Below are positions 1 through 6,055 of a stretch of DNA of 8,228 nt, piece after piece. The DNA is from Methanocellales archaeon (GTDB taxonomy: Archaea > Halobacteriota > UBA148 > JAJOKI01): NCBI GenBank assembly GCA_021129915.1, contig JAJOKI010000098.1, positions 1-8,228 of the forward strand, in the 5' to 3' direction. The number at the start of each line of letters is the position of its first letter. Within the stretch, counting starts at the first letter, position 1. The position numbers and the translations under genes were made by a program. Under the pieces are notes generated by a model. That model searched no databases. It had not been told where the DNA came from and saw nothing but the letters and a program-made list of their open reading frames with translations.

Positions 1-366
1 GCTCCAGCAAAAGGAGGGCATACCATCAGTTTTGGACCTGGATGGGCTCTTGGTAAACACACTGATCCCGTCTTCGTCTGTGTCGGCAGGCCAGGTCTGG
101 CGCCTGGCGCAGAACTTAGCCCGTTTGAGGCAGCACTCAGGGGAATCATCAACCTCACCGAGCTGAACCACCTTCTTCGCAGTTATATCCCGGAGAACGT
201 CGAGTATAACCTGGCATTCTCCAACAGCACAGGGGAAATTGCTCATATGAACATCATCAATGGGATTCCTGCCCCAGGGGCAGTTACAGTGACCATGCCG
301 GTGTTTGCAACAGTGGGTGGGGTGAGCGAGGTTTATATGGCGAGATTGATATTATGGTACAGGTAA
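1..366 (+). CDS. C-terminal part of a probable secreted or pilin-type surface protein (5' truncated by window)
   Basis: The frame is open from base 1 to a TAA at 364-366, giving about 121 residues with no start in view. No catalytic motif is visible. The composition is that of an extracytoplasmic protein: Gly/Pro-rich near the left edge, then LLRSYIPENVEYNLAF, and a closing alternating hydrophobic stretch ending VYMARLILWYR. That ending recalls the uncharacterised archaeal proteins encoded in clusters with class III signal peptides and pilin-like domains. This resemblance is from memory and is weak. A pilin-like gene lies on the same strand at 1207, with a vapBC module on the opposite strand between them, so both may belong to one surface-protein cluster that was later interrupted. 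It converges on vapC with only 8 bp between stop codons. Coding status is fairly secure; function is not. Confidence 0.6.
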   Translation, partial: APAKGGHTISFGPGWALGKHTDPVFVCVGRPGLAPGAELSPFEAALRGIINLTELNHLLRSYIPENVEYNLAFSNSTGEIAHMNIINGIPAPGAVTVTMPVFATVGGVSEVYMARLILWYR

Positions 367-374
367 AACTCTCA

Positions 375-749
375 TCAAATCCACACGATCTCGACTTCGC
401 TGACATCACCAAACCTCGAATCGCCGGTCACGATTTGACATTCCGCTGAGACGGCAGTGGCAAGGCAGAAGGCATCTCCAAGGGCAAAAGAATACCTCAT
501 CTTGAACCTGCCTGCTTCTCTTGCAATCTCAACATCTGGTGGCACGAACTCCATGTCCAGCTTTGTAAACCACGTGAACTTCTCGTCCGCGTGCTCCTCC
601 CCCCTCCGTCTCAATATAACGTTATAGACCTCTGCCGCGTTCACCGTGCTCATGACCTTCTCCCCATCCCCGGATATGATCCTTTTCACCTCGCCATCTC
701 CACCCTGAATCAGACTGATGATCGCATACGAATCCAAGCAGTATCTCAC
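375..749 (-). CDS. vapC: VapC-type PIN-domain ribonuclease toxin
   Basis: This 124-residue protein spans one PIN domain, the usual size for VapC. Family members are Mg2+/Mn2+-dependent endoribonucleases that cut tRNA, rRNA or mRNA and are held inactive by a cognate antitoxin. The acidic residues are in place: D6 in the N-terminal CLDSYAI strand, E40 in the NAAEVYN helix, D92 in ALGDAFCLATA, and D110 with D115 in VTGDSRFGDV. The start codon is GTG, overlapping the TGA of the upstream vapB in a GTGA arrangement (746-749). This points to translational coupling with antitoxin made first. It is a minus-strand two-gene operon wedged between plus-strand surface-protein genes, which fits horizontal insertion. 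The RNA target cannot be read from the sequence. Confidence 0.9.
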   Translation of the reverse strand: MRYCLDSYAIISLIQGGDGEVKRIISGDGEKVMSTVNAAEVYNVILRRRGEEHADEKFTWFTKLDMEFVPPDVEIAREAGRFKMRYSFALGDAFCLATAVSAECQIVTGDSRFGDVSEVEIVWI

Positions 750-1003
750 GCTCTGATCCCCATGAGCCGCTCATCCCTTCTTTTTTCCTCTTCATCCAAT
801 TCTCGCATCAGCTCTTTCGTCGATGCCCCGAGATCCAAGCATCCAGCTAATGCCTCCAAGGGATCTTCTGGAATCCTGATGATCTTGATCACACCATCTC
901 TCTCTATTATCTCAACCTCTGATCCCTTCTCCAAGGACAGCTTCTCCCTAATACACTTTGGTATCACTACCTGCCCTTTAGAGCTTACTGTAGCGGTAGT
1001 CAT
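746..1003 (-). CDS. vapB: VapB-type antitoxin with AbrB/MazE (SpoVT) DNA-binding domain
   Basis: The protein has 85 residues. Residues 1-43 form a swapped-hairpin AbrB domain with the signature TATVSSKGQVVIPKxIREKL, followed by a beta strand (SEVEIIERDGVIKIIRI). Family members dimerise, bind their own promoter and repress it, and use the tail to occupy the toxin's active site. The tail here (about 45-85) is highly charged and helical (STKELMRELDEEEKRRDERL), as expected for the toxin-binding segment. One oddity is Cys17 in the PKCIRE turn, where Glu, Ala or Glu-like residues are more usual. The start is ATG at 1003, and the gene overlaps vapC by 4 bp. Two copies of a 9-bp AT repeat lie just upstream and could serve as TATA box plus operator. 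Confidence 0.88.
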   Translation of the reverse strand: MTTATVSSKGQVVIPKCIREKLSLEKGSEVEIIERDGVIKIIRIPEDPLEALAGCLDLGASTKELMRELDEEEKRRDERLMGIRA

Positions 1004-1019
1004 TCTTACTCACAATATA

Positions 1020-1044
1020 TTATTTAAGACTAAAGTTATTTAAG
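1020..1044 (-). promoter_or_regulatory. Repeated AT box upstream of the first vapB (candidate TATA/operator)
   Basis: The 9-mer CTTAAATAA occurs twice on the minus strand, at 1044-1036 and 1028-1020, a 16-bp period. The distal copy, centred near 1040, predicts a transcript start near 1013 and a leader of about 10 nt, so it is the better TATA candidate. The proximal copy is too close to the ATG at 1003 to be a TATA box but is well placed for antitoxin binding. These roles are inferred from spacing only. Confidence 0.4.
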
Positions 1045-1170
1045 GCTTACCATTGAATGTTATGAAAGAAATATCGAGACTAAAAAATCATTAAAATGCC
1101 CATGCATCATTCCTATTTCTGTAACTTCATCTCCTATATGTCAAGCAAAAAGAGACATAGAAACACAACC

Positions 1171-1180
1171 CTTTTTAACT
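1171..1180 (+). promoter_or_regulatory. Putative TATA box for the pilin-like gene
   Basis: CTTTTTAACT is centred about 31 bp before the ATG at 1207, predicting a transcript start near 1203 and an almost leaderless mRNA. This supports the ATG at 1207 over the in-frame TTG at 1198. The rest of 1004-1197 holds no convincing gene. Confidence 0.4.
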
Positions 1181-1206
1181 TATGACAGCACTATAAATTG
1201 GTACAA

Positions 1207-1605
1207 ATGATAAAAGATGAACAGGGGCAAATCATCCTACTTGCAGGATTCATCCTGGCGGTAGGCATCATATCTTTCAGCATAGTTCTTCATACGGCTG
1301 CATTTGCGGGTCACCGGACCATAGAACAGGAAACCTGTGGCGTAAACCATGATTTTAAATCCCTGAAAAGCACATACGGAACCATCTTGAGGGATGTCTC
1401 AAATTTTGGTGCGACAGACCCGTTCGCCGCACCACAACTAACTACCCATGAAAACCAGCTAATCGAGTTATATGCATTGGAGGGATATGCGGTAACATTT
1501 GTACATGTGAGCTACGATGATATTGCAAGAACAGCAACTGTACAGATAATATTTTCAGACGGCGAAACGACATATACTGAGACCGTGACCTATGAGCTTG
1601 GTTAA
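1207..1605 (+). CDS. Archaeal pilin-like / class III signal-peptide surface protein
   Basis: The protein has 132 residues. A short charged N-terminus (MIKDEQG) runs directly into one hydrophobic helix, about residues 8-34 (QIILLAGFILAVGIISFSIV). This is the layout of archaeal type IV pilin-like proteins, in which a prepilin peptidase cuts after the Gly and the helix packs in the filament core or membrane. The remainder is a soluble domain ending in two beta strands (residues 109-130). A single cysteine, C44, follows the helix. I chose the ATG at 1207 because the AT box at 1171-1180 predicts a start just before it; a TTG at 1198 is the alternative. A membrane-protein gene follows after 15 bp, probably in the same transcript. 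It could instead be an uncharacterised single-pass membrane protein that never assembles into a pilus. Confidence 0.7.
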   Translation: MIKDEQGQIILLAGFILAVGIISFSIVLHTAAFAGHRTIEQETCGVNHDFKSLKSTYGTILRDVSNFGATDPFAAPQLTTHENQLIELYALEGYAVTFVHVSYDDIARTATVQIIFSDGETTYTETVTYELG

Positions 1606-1620
1606 ATTGGCGATAATCTC

Positions 1621-2238
1621 ATGAATCAAATGAATCTGATTTTAAAATTGAAGAGTGTTCAGGACCGTGTCTTTAGGGGAGGGATGCCAGGATTAATTAA
1701 ATTTGTCATTCCATTTCACATCGCGGCCGGAGTGATCTCTATCATGTATCTAACGTTAGATAGTGCTACCTTTGCCAAGGTAATCGCCATGATGACCGCT
1801 TACTTTATTCCGCCCGCAGGAAAAGAATCCGTAATCCCCATCGCTGTTGCTGCTGGTGTTCACCCCGCTCTTGCTGCCGCCTCCATCGCGTTCATCGACA
1901 TCGTCACTGCACTATTTCTCGTATGGAACTTTGACCATCTCAAGAGAGTTCCATTACTCGGAGAGACCATTGCCACCATGGAGGAGAGAGGCAGGGTAAT
2001 TTTAAAGGAGCGTTCTTGGATGAGACGATTTGCCTTTACCGGTATTGTCCTTCTTGTGATTATACCATTTCAGGGAAGTGGAGCAGTTATGTCATCGATC
2101 ATTGGGCGCATGATAGGCATGGACCCATACAGGGTGTTCATTGCAATTGCCATAGGGGCGCTGGCGGGATGTTTTGGTATAGCATATTTGATTTTTGGTA
2201 TAGCATATTTGATTGACGTTATAATGACCTATATTTAG
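1621..2238 (+). CDS. Membrane protein of the putative small multidrug export family (Sm_multidrug_ex type)
   Basis: This is a 205-residue integral membrane protein with hydrophobic segments at about 24-46, 52-66, 71-103, 136-163 and 171-203. It carries two features I associate with this family: [19 protein letters not shown] (62-80), a half-buried loop with a conserved acidic residue, E69, and [21 protein letters not shown] (147-167). Despite the family name, transport has not been well shown for its archaeal members, so the substrate is unknown. The ATG at 1621 lies 15 bp after the pilin-like gene; a second ATG at 1630 is possible. The last helix contains a perfect 21-bp duplication encoding FGIAYLI twice, which lengthens it by seven residues. 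The TAG stop overlaps the TAA of the opposing tfb gene. Confidence 0.78.
   Translation: MNQMNLILKLKSVQDRVFRGGMPGLIKFVIPFHIAAGVISIMYLTLDSATFAKVIAMMTAYFIPPAGKESVIPIAVAAGVHPALAAASIAFIDIVTALFLVWNFDHLKRVPLLGETIATMEERGRVILKERSWMRRFAFTGIVLLVIIPFQGSGAVMSSIIGRMIGMDPYRVFIAIAIGALAGCFGIAYLIFGIAYLIDVIMTYI
2172..2213 (+). repeat. Perfect 21-bp in-frame tandem duplication
   Basis: The 21-mer beginning TTTTGGTATAGC occurs at 2172-2192 and again, base for base, at 2193-2213. It adds seven codons (FGIAYLI) to the final transmembrane segment of the export-family gene without disturbing the frame. Absence of any synonymous difference suggests a recent event or ongoing slippage. Confidence 0.95.
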
Positions 2239-3272
2239 AGGATCATTTCGATGTCGAGATCCTCTGCCAACTCCTTATACCTGTTTCTGATGGTTACTTC
2301 AGTCACGCCTGCCACATCTGCCACTTCTCTCTGCGTTCTGCGTTCTCCGCAAAGAATGGATGCGATATAGATTGCGGCCGCCGCGACCCCTGTGGGACCT
2401 CTCCCGGATGTCAGCTCTCTATCTGCAGCATGGCGCAAGATATCAACTGCCTTGGACTGCACCTCGCCTTTGAGATTTAACCCAGAGGCAAATCGCGATA
2501 CATAATCAATTGGAGACGTCGGCATGAGTTTAAGTTTAAGCTCTCTGGATACGAATCGATACGTTCGCCCTATCTCCTTTCTGCTCACCCTCGACACCTC
2601 TGCGATCTCATCCAGCGTTCTTGGCACGGAACTCCTCCGGCACGAAGTATACAATGCGGCTGCAGAAACTCCCTCGATGCTGCGCCCCCTGATTAAATTT
2701 TTCTCCACCGCTTTACGGTAAATAATCGCGGCAGACTCTCTGATGTTTCTTGGCAGCCCCAGTGCCGATGCCATTCGGTCCAACTCCGATAACGCAAATG
2801 CGAGATTTCGTTCGGTCGCATTGTTCACCCGGATTCTGCGCTGCCATTTTCTCAGCCGGTATAACTGTGCTCTGTTTTTCGATGATACGGACTTGCCGCA
2901 TGAATCTCTGTTCCGCCAGTCGATCATCGTGCTCAGACCCTTGTCGTGGATTGTATGTGTCATTGGCGCCCCCACTCTGGAACGCTTCATTCGCTGGTCA
3001 TGATCAAAGGCCCGCCACTCGGGTCCCATGTCGATAAAATCCTCTTCGAGTACAAGTCCGCACTCGCTGCATACGAGTTCTGCTCTCTCGTAATCGTGCA
3101 CGAGTTGGGTGCTATTACACTCCGAGCACTGCGTTTTAGCCTCTTCATACTCTCTCCTGTCCTCGTGTGAGTCGGAAATCGAAGATTTCCTGACTGTCTG
3201 AAACTCCGTTGGAGTTTCGACTTGTTGAGACCTTGCAGGGCTATCTTCGATTACTCTAACCTTCTTTTCCAT
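2235..3272 (-). CDS. tfb: Transcription initiation factor TFB (archaeal TFIIB)
   Basis: This 345-residue protein has the full TFB layout. An N-terminal extension (1-46) is followed by a zinc ribbon with C49-x2-C52 and C68-x2-C71 (CSEC...CSECG). Next come a B-reader/linker region (about 82-120, [19 protein letters not shown]) and two cyclin folds, roughly 150-245 and 250-340. The second fold ends in a recognition helix, [12 protein letters not shown], that contacts the BRE. TFB joins TBP on the promoter, recruits RNA polymerase through the ribbon and helps set the start site. The ATG at 3272 has an SD (AAAAGGTG) 7 nt upstream and lies 18 bp after gar1, so the two genes form an operon, a pairing I recall as common in euryarchaea. 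Two matched hairpins fall within codons 18-34. The stop overlaps that of the convergent membrane-protein gene. Confidence 0.97.
   Translation of the reverse strand: MEKKVRVIEDSPARSQQVETPTEFQTVRKSSISDSHEDRREYEEAKTQCSECNSTQLVHDYERAELVCSECGLVLEEDFIDMGPEWRAFDHDQRMKRSRVGAPMTHTIHDKGLSTMIDWRNRDSCGKSVSSKNRAQLYRLRKWQRRIRVNNATERNLAFALSELDRMASALGLPRNIRESAAIIYRKAVEKNLIRGRSIEGVSAAALYTSCRRSSVPRTLDEIAEVSRVSRKEIGRTYRFVSRELKLKLMPTSPIDYVSRFASGLNLKGEVQSKAVDILRHAADRELTSGRGPTGVAAAAIYIASILCGERRTQREVADVAGVTEVTIRNRYKELAEDLDIEMIL
2237..2265. terminator. Hairpin at the convergent junction (possible bidirectional terminator)
   Basis: AGAGGATC (2237-2244) and GATCCTCT (2258-2265) form an 8-bp perfect stem with a 13-nt loop, immediately after the stop of the plus-strand membrane-protein gene and within the last codons of tfb. 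There is no T-run beside it, so a terminator role is only a guess from position. Confidence 0.3.
3171..3221 (-). repeat. Two adjacent matched hairpins inside the 5' coding region of tfb
   Basis: Hairpin A (3171-3194) has GGAAATC/GATTTCC arms around a 3-nt loop, plus a GTC/GAC foot separated by one bulged base. Hairpin B (3196-3221) has GAAACTCC/GGAGTTTC arms around a 3-nt loop, plus the same GTC/GAC foot and one bulged base. One nucleotide separates them. They encode TFB residues 18-34, ahead of the zinc ribbon. The inverted repeats are seen directly; their role is unknown. Confidence 0.85.
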
Positions 3273-3279
3273 AATTATA

Positions 3280-3287
3280 CACCTTTT
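3280..3287 (-). promoter_or_regulatory. Ribosome binding site of tfb
   Basis: AAAAGGTG on the minus strand ends 7 nt before the ATG at 3272. It fixes this start and shows that tfb can be translated independently within the gar1-tfb transcript. Confidence 0.65.
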
Positions 3288-3290
3288 GCC

Positions 3291-3533
3291 TTATAATGAG
3301 TAAACTTGCTGGCCTTTCAGCGCGCGTGCATCGGAAACACTGATGCCATCATAAAGTCTGATGGAGATATATGGATGTCTTACAGGCCCAAAAACACCAT
3401 ATATTTTTCCGATTCTTTTCATCTTTTTCGTTACAACCACTGAGTTCATCTTTGGCATTTTATCGCTGGACTCGTCCCGTACAATCAAGCCCTTATGACC
3501 TAATAGATGAAGAACTGTGCCTAATCTCTTCAA
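3291..3533 (-). CDS. gar1: H/ACA ribonucleoprotein subunit Gar1
   Basis: This 80-residue protein is essentially the Gar1 core, the usual size in archaea. Gar1 binds the catalytic domain of Cbf5 in H/ACA RNPs and assists substrate loading and release during RNA-guided pseudouridylation of rRNA. The hallmark is IGKIYGVFGPVRHPYISI (41-58), the beta-barrel segment conserved in all Gar1 proteins, preceded by a short barrel (GTVLHLLGHKGLIVR). The start is TTG at 3533, unusual but supported by an AAAGAGG SD 8 nt upstream. The only nearby ATG, just upstream in another frame, hits a stop at once. An AT box near 3582 predicts a leader of about 20 nt. tfb follows after 18 bp in the same operon, linking transcription-factor and RNA-modification genes. 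Confidence 0.93.
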   Translation of the reverse strand: MKRLGTVLHLLGHKGLIVRDESSDKMPKMNSVVVTKKMKRIGKIYGVFGPVRHPYISIRLYDGISVSDARALKGQQVYSL

Positions 3534-3541
3534 TGCATGTG

Positions 3542-3548
3542 CCTCTTT
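3542..3548 (-). promoter_or_regulatory. Ribosome binding site supporting the TTG start of gar1
   Basis: AAAGAGG on the minus strand lies 8 nt before the TTG at 3533. It decides in favour of this rare start codon because no in-frame ATG or GTG is available nearby. Confidence 0.55.
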
Positions 3549-3577
3549 AAAAAGTAGAGTGAAAATGTAACTTTTAG

Positions 3578-3586
3578 TATATAATA
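3578..3586 (-). promoter_or_regulatory. Putative TATA box of the gar1-tfb operon
   Basis: TATTATATA on the minus strand is centred near 3582. About 27 bp downstream it predicts a transcript start near 3555, leaving a leader of about 20 nt that contains the gar1 SD. It lies between the PHP gene's stop (3610) and gar1, so this operon probably has its own promoter. Confidence 0.45.
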
Positions 3587-3609
3587 CTTTCGCAATACTT
3601 ATATCCGTC

Positions 3610-4275
3610 TCAACATTTGACCGTCTTCGCCCGTAGGGACTTCAACAGTTTAAGAGGATTGGCTCCTGTCGCCTTATCCGCATCATTTTTATCCAGTCCC
3701 GCCGCCATCGCAATATCGACCGCCTTATTCTTCGTAATCAAGTCGGTCGAACAGTGTGTATCCGTATTTACCACCAGCATCGCGCCGACTTCGTTGGCGA
3801 TTTTTGCGACATAGCCGTTTGTTATGCAGTGTCCCCGGCGCGACGTAATCTCAAGATATACTTCATTATCTCGTGCTATTTCGGCGTCTTCAATCGAGAT
3901 GAATCCTGGATGTGATAATATGTTCACATCCTCCAGACGAACTGCTGCGCTGTTGGTACCAGGTGCAACCCGCTCCACCATGGTTTCTCCGTGTATTACA
4001 ATCAGTTCTGCTCCGAGCTGTTTTGCTTTGGCCACCAATTTTTCAATCTTGGCAGGAGGTATATGGGTAATTTCGACTCCGATCACGACCTGCATATCCA
4101 TTTCTCCTTCGAGGTTCATCTTTTTCAGATTGGCCAGGACATATTCTACATTGGAAAAGTCAACATGGTCGGTGAGTCCGATTGCCGCGTATCCTTGAAC
4201 CACTGCTCGGCGCACCAACTCGGCAGGTGTCAGTTCTCCATCGCTAAAAGTCGTATGGGTGTGCAAATCAATCAT
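3610..4275 (-). CDS. PHP-domain metal-dependent phosphoesterase (histidinol-phosphatase-like)
   Basis: This 221-residue single-domain protein has a complete set of PHP metal ligands: H5, H7 and D12 in DLHTHTTFSDGE, H37 in LTDHVD, E68 in GVEITH, H95 in VIHGE, H122 in SHPG, and D172 and H174 in NTDTH. PHP enzymes use a multinuclear metal centre to hydrolyse phosphoesters. The fold is shared with histidinol phosphatase, the exonuclease domains of some DNA polymerases, and, without metal ligands, with the RNase P protein Rpp30. The intact site argues for an enzyme, but the substrate cannot be assigned; there is no histidine-pathway gene nearby. I chose the ATG at 4275 over an in-frame GTG at 4293 because the TTATAA box at 4299-4304 predicts transcription starting right at it, a leaderless mRNA. 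It is divergent from the DUF211 gene. Confidence 0.88.
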   Translation of the reverse strand: MIDLHTHTTFSDGELTPAELVRRAVVQGYAAIGLTDHVDFSNVEYVLANLKKMNLEGEMDMQVVIGVEITHIPPAKIEKLVAKAKQLGAELIVIHGETMVERVAPGTNSAAVRLEDVNILSHPGFISIEDAEIARDNEVYLEITSRRGHCITNGYVAKIANEVGAMLVVNTDTHCSTDLITKNKAVDIAMAAGLDKNDADKATGANPLKLLKSLRAKTVKC

Positions 4276-4297
4276 GACAAATACATCTGCCACAAAA

Positions 4298-4306
4298 GTT
4301 ATAAGT
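4298..4306. promoter_or_regulatory. Shared symmetric TATA box between PHP and DUF211 genes
   Basis: TTATAA (4299-4304) is a perfect palindrome in the 67-bp gap between two divergent genes. At 27 bp it predicts a minus-strand start near 4275, exactly at the PHP gene's ATG, and a plus-strand start near 4328, 15 nt before the DUF211 ATG. It could therefore direct both genes. Confidence 0.45.
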
Positions 4307-4342
4307 GTTCCTTCCGTGATTGTTATTGTGAAGTGAAAGTTG

Positions 4343-4633
4343 ATGACTGGTATACAGCGATTAGTACTCGATGTCTTGAAGCCCCATCAACCATCGATGA
4401 TGGACCTGGCAAAAAGCATGTGTGAAGTGGAAGGAGTAACTGGAGTTAATCTAAGTCTATATGAAGTTGATCAGAAAACGGAGAACATTAAGATTACCAT
4501 CAAGGGGATCGATATAAACTATTCTACGATAAAATCAACTATCGAAAATCAGGGTGCGGTGATTCACAGTATCGATGAGGTAGTAGCCGGGAAAGAATTG
4601 GTAGAAGGAGTCGAGACACCACAAGATCGGTAA
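4343..4633 (+). CDS. DUF211 family protein
   Basis: The protein has 96 residues, the full family length. Recognisable stretches are [19 protein letters not shown] (6-24) at the N-terminus, [20 protein letters not shown] in the middle and the closing [17 protein letters not shown]211 is a small, almost exclusively archaeal family with a ferredoxin-like alpha/beta fold; no biochemical role is established as far as I know. The highly conserved N-terminal KPHQPS segment is intact. I chose the ATG at 4343 over the adjoining TTG at 4340; no strong SD is seen, only a GTGA a few bases upstream. It is divergent from the PHP gene over a shared AT box and converges on srp19 with 2 bp between stops. A T-rich stretch after the stop may end transcription. 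Confidence 0.92.
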   Translation: MTGIQRLVLDVLKPHQPSMMDLAKSMCEVEGVTGVNLSLYEVDQKTENIKITIKGIDINYSTIKSTIENQGAVIHSIDEVVAGKELVEGVETPQDR

Positions 4634-4635
4634 TT

Positions 4636-4923
4636 CTATTTCTTTCTCAATTTATTGATATCGTTCGCTATTTTCTTGGCGATAAGGGATTTAGGACCCT
4701 TGTCATCTACGATTACCCGTCCGCTGATTTCCCATGCTGATTTGGGATATGCCTTATCTGGCTCTACCGTTGGATTCAAACCCATGTTTTTGGCAGCCAT
4801 CTCGATTTCCTCCAGTCGAGGTGCACAAACCCCATCTTTCTTTGGGACGATTCTACCGCCACTTTTGGGTTTGCTGTTGTCTATATATGCAGGCCAGATG
4901 ACCATTTTTCCCTTATTTTGCAT
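4636..4923 (-). CDS. srp19: Signal recognition particle 19 kDa protein SRP19
   Basis: This 95-residue protein matches the usual length of archaeal SRP19. It binds the tips of helices 6 and 8 of 7S RNA and pre-organises them for SRP54, enabling co-translational targeting to the membrane. The signature is at the N-terminus, MVIWPAYIDNSKPKSGGRIVPKK (7-29), followed by PRLEEIEMAAKNMGLNP and a basic C-terminal tail (IANDINKLRKK) that contacts RNA. The ATG at 4923 is used here; Met7 is possible, but archaeal homologues usually have several residues before VIWP. An AT box at 4949-4958 predicts a start near 4926 and hence a nearly leaderless mRNA. It is divergent from the decarboxylase-like gene and converges tightly with the DUF211 gene. 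Confidence 0.95.
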   Translation of the reverse strand: MQNKGKMVIWPAYIDNSKPKSGGRIVPKKDGVCAPRLEEIEMAAKNMGLNPTVEPDKAYPKSAWEISGRVIVDDKGPKSLIAKKIANDINKLRKK

Positions 4924-4948
4924 AAATCATACACGCGTTTTTATTACT

Positions 4949-4958
4949 CTTAAACTTA
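4949..4958. promoter_or_regulatory. Shared AT box between srp19 and the decarboxylase-like gene
   Basis: CTTAAACTTA, which reads TAAGTTTAAG on the minus strand, is centred near 4953 in the 71-bp divergent gap. At 27 bp it predicts a plus start near 4980, with a 15-nt leader holding the GGAGGA site, and a minus start near 4926, just before the srp19 ATG. Confidence 0.45.
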
Positions 4959-4984
4959 TGTAGGTTGATATAGAATCACCATAT

Positions 4985-4990
4985 GGAGGA
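4985..4990 (+). promoter_or_regulatory. Strong ribosome binding site of the decarboxylase-like gene
   Basis: GGAGGA lies 4 nt before the ATG at 4995 and overlaps codons that would follow an upstream ATG at 4983. The spacing shows that 4995 is the real start, giving MKATAIAHP, the same N-terminus I recall for the haloarchaeal homologue. Confidence 0.85.
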
Positions 4991-4994
4991 TAAA

Positions 4995-5960
4995 ATGAAG
5001 GCGACGGCAATAGCGCATCCGATGCAGGCACTGCTCAAGTATCACGGGCTTATAGATAAAGAATTGCGAATTCCATTCCATGACAGCATCTCTGTCAATG
5101 TCGATGCACTCCATACAAAGACGACAGTAGAGTTTGGCGATTTTGAGCAGGACACTGTTATAATGAATGGTAAAGAGATGAGGAGAACGCCACTCCAGAG
5201 ATGCCTGACGGTCATAAACAGGGTGCGGGAATTGGCAGATATCACAGAGAGGTGCAGGGTATCATCTGAGAACAGTTTAAGTTATAGTGAGGCAAAAGGT
5301 TTGGGATTCTCATCGGCCGGTGGAGCAGCACTTGCAGGAGCGGCATTTAGGGCAGCGAACCTGGACGAGAGATATGGATGGGACCTTAAAGTCATATCCA
5401 GGATAGCGAGGAGGTTCGCCGGGTCCGCATCCAGAAGTGTCGCAGGCGAATATGCGCGCTGGTATGCCGGAAAAGACGATGAAAGTTCGTATGCAGAAAA
5501 GATCGCCACCAAATCTGATCTGGATATGGGCATACTGATAGTTCCAGTACCTTCAGATATCCGAACAGAAGATGTGCACTCAGATGTAACTACATCGCCG
5601 TTCTTTGAGGCACGGATTAAGAGTGCTAACACGCGAATAGGGGAAATGGAAGCTGCAATTAAAGCAGGCTATCTGGAAAAAGTTGCGCACTTGGTAGAGA
5701 CAGACTCACTTGAATTACATGGGCTGACGATGACCGGAAAACATGGATTGGTTACATACAAACCAGAGAGTATTCAGGTTATCACTGAGGTCAGAAAGAT
5801 GCGCCAAGAGGGCATTCCAGCCTATTTTTCGATGCAAACAGGGCCATCGGTTTTCATCAATACGTATCCAGAGCGCATACCTGAGGTTCAGGAGCGTATA
5901 AGCTCCCTGGGGCTGAAGACCATTCATACTGGAATTGGAGGGGGAGTAAAAATAGTATAA
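4995..5960 (+). CDS. Mevalonate-decarboxylase-family GHMP protein with the catalytic Asp replaced by Gln
   Basis: This 321-residue protein is full-length for the (di)phosphomevalonate decarboxylase family and resembles the haloarchaeal phosphomevalonate decarboxylase from its first residues (MKATAIAHPMQALLKYHG). Active members phosphorylate the 3-hydroxyl of a mevalonate phosphate with ATP and then release CO2 and phosphate, making isopentenyl (di)phosphate for archaeal lipids. Visible elements are K15 in LLKYHG, the phosphate-binding loop GLGFSSAGGAALAG (102-115), and GSASRSV (143-149) with the conserved R147. The family's catalytic Asp, in the usual D-(A/T)-G-(P/A) motif, is Gln281 here (YFSMQTGPS, codon CAA). 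This argues against a normal decarboxylase; a 3-kinase or another activity is possible. The start is fixed by GGAGGA at 4985. It is divergent from srp19, with no pathway partner nearby. Confidence 0.9.
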   Translation: MKATAIAHPMQALLKYHGLIDKELRIPFHDSISVNVDALHTKTTVEFGDFEQDTVIMNGKEMRRTPLQRCLTVINRVRELADITERCRVSSENSLSYSEAKGLGFSSAGGAALAGAAFRAANLDERYGWDLKVISRIARRFAGSASRSVAGEYARWYAGKDDESSYAEKIATKSDLDMGILIVPVPSDIRTEDVHSDVTTSPFFEARIKSANTRIGEMEAAIKAGYLEKVAHLVETDSLELHGLTMTGKHGLVTYKPESIQVITEVRKMRQEGIPAYFSMQTGPSVFINTYPERIPEVQERISSLGLKTIHTGIGGGVKIV

Positions 5961-6044
5961 ATCTGGGGAGATCATGTAATTTTTGTCATTGGTTATCGTA
6001 TCTGTCAGTGTGCCCTTAGCATGACCGATCTATATGTCGTCAAC

Positions 6045-6053
6045 CTTTTATAG
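6045..6053 (+). promoter_or_regulatory. Putative TATA box of the second vapBC operon
   Basis: CTTTTATAG, centred near 6049, predicts a transcript start near 6076. That is downstream of the A of the ATG at 6074, which supports the GTG at 6086 as the vapB start. The rest of 5961-6044 holds no gene that I can see. Confidence 0.45.
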
Positions 6054-6055
6054 TT

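Noticed and set aside
591..1043. Long plus-strand frame opposite vapBC
   Set aside because: It is the Ser-rich shadow of the vapBC genes on the other strand, which have clear PIN and AbrB signatures.
1045..1170. Small gene between vapB and the pilin-like gene
   Set aside because: Every start on either strand meets a stop within about 20 codons, with no SD or family signature.
2743..3037. Several overlapping plus-strand frames opposite tfb
   Set aside because: All lie antisense to an intact TFB with zinc-ribbon and cyclin folds; compositions are shadow-like and none has a promoter or SD.
3171..3221. CRISPR-like repeat unit
   Set aside because: Only two palindromes of different sequence, no spacer periodicity, and both lie inside a coding region.
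4983..4994. Upstream ATG as the start of the decarboxylase-like gene
   Set aside because: The GGAGGA site lies inside this stretch at the right distance from the ATG at 4995, and homologues begin MKATA.
5961..6044. RNA gene or terminator after the decarboxylase-like gene
   Set aside because: Only a short T5 run (near 5979) and no stable stem, tRNA fold or box motifs were visible.
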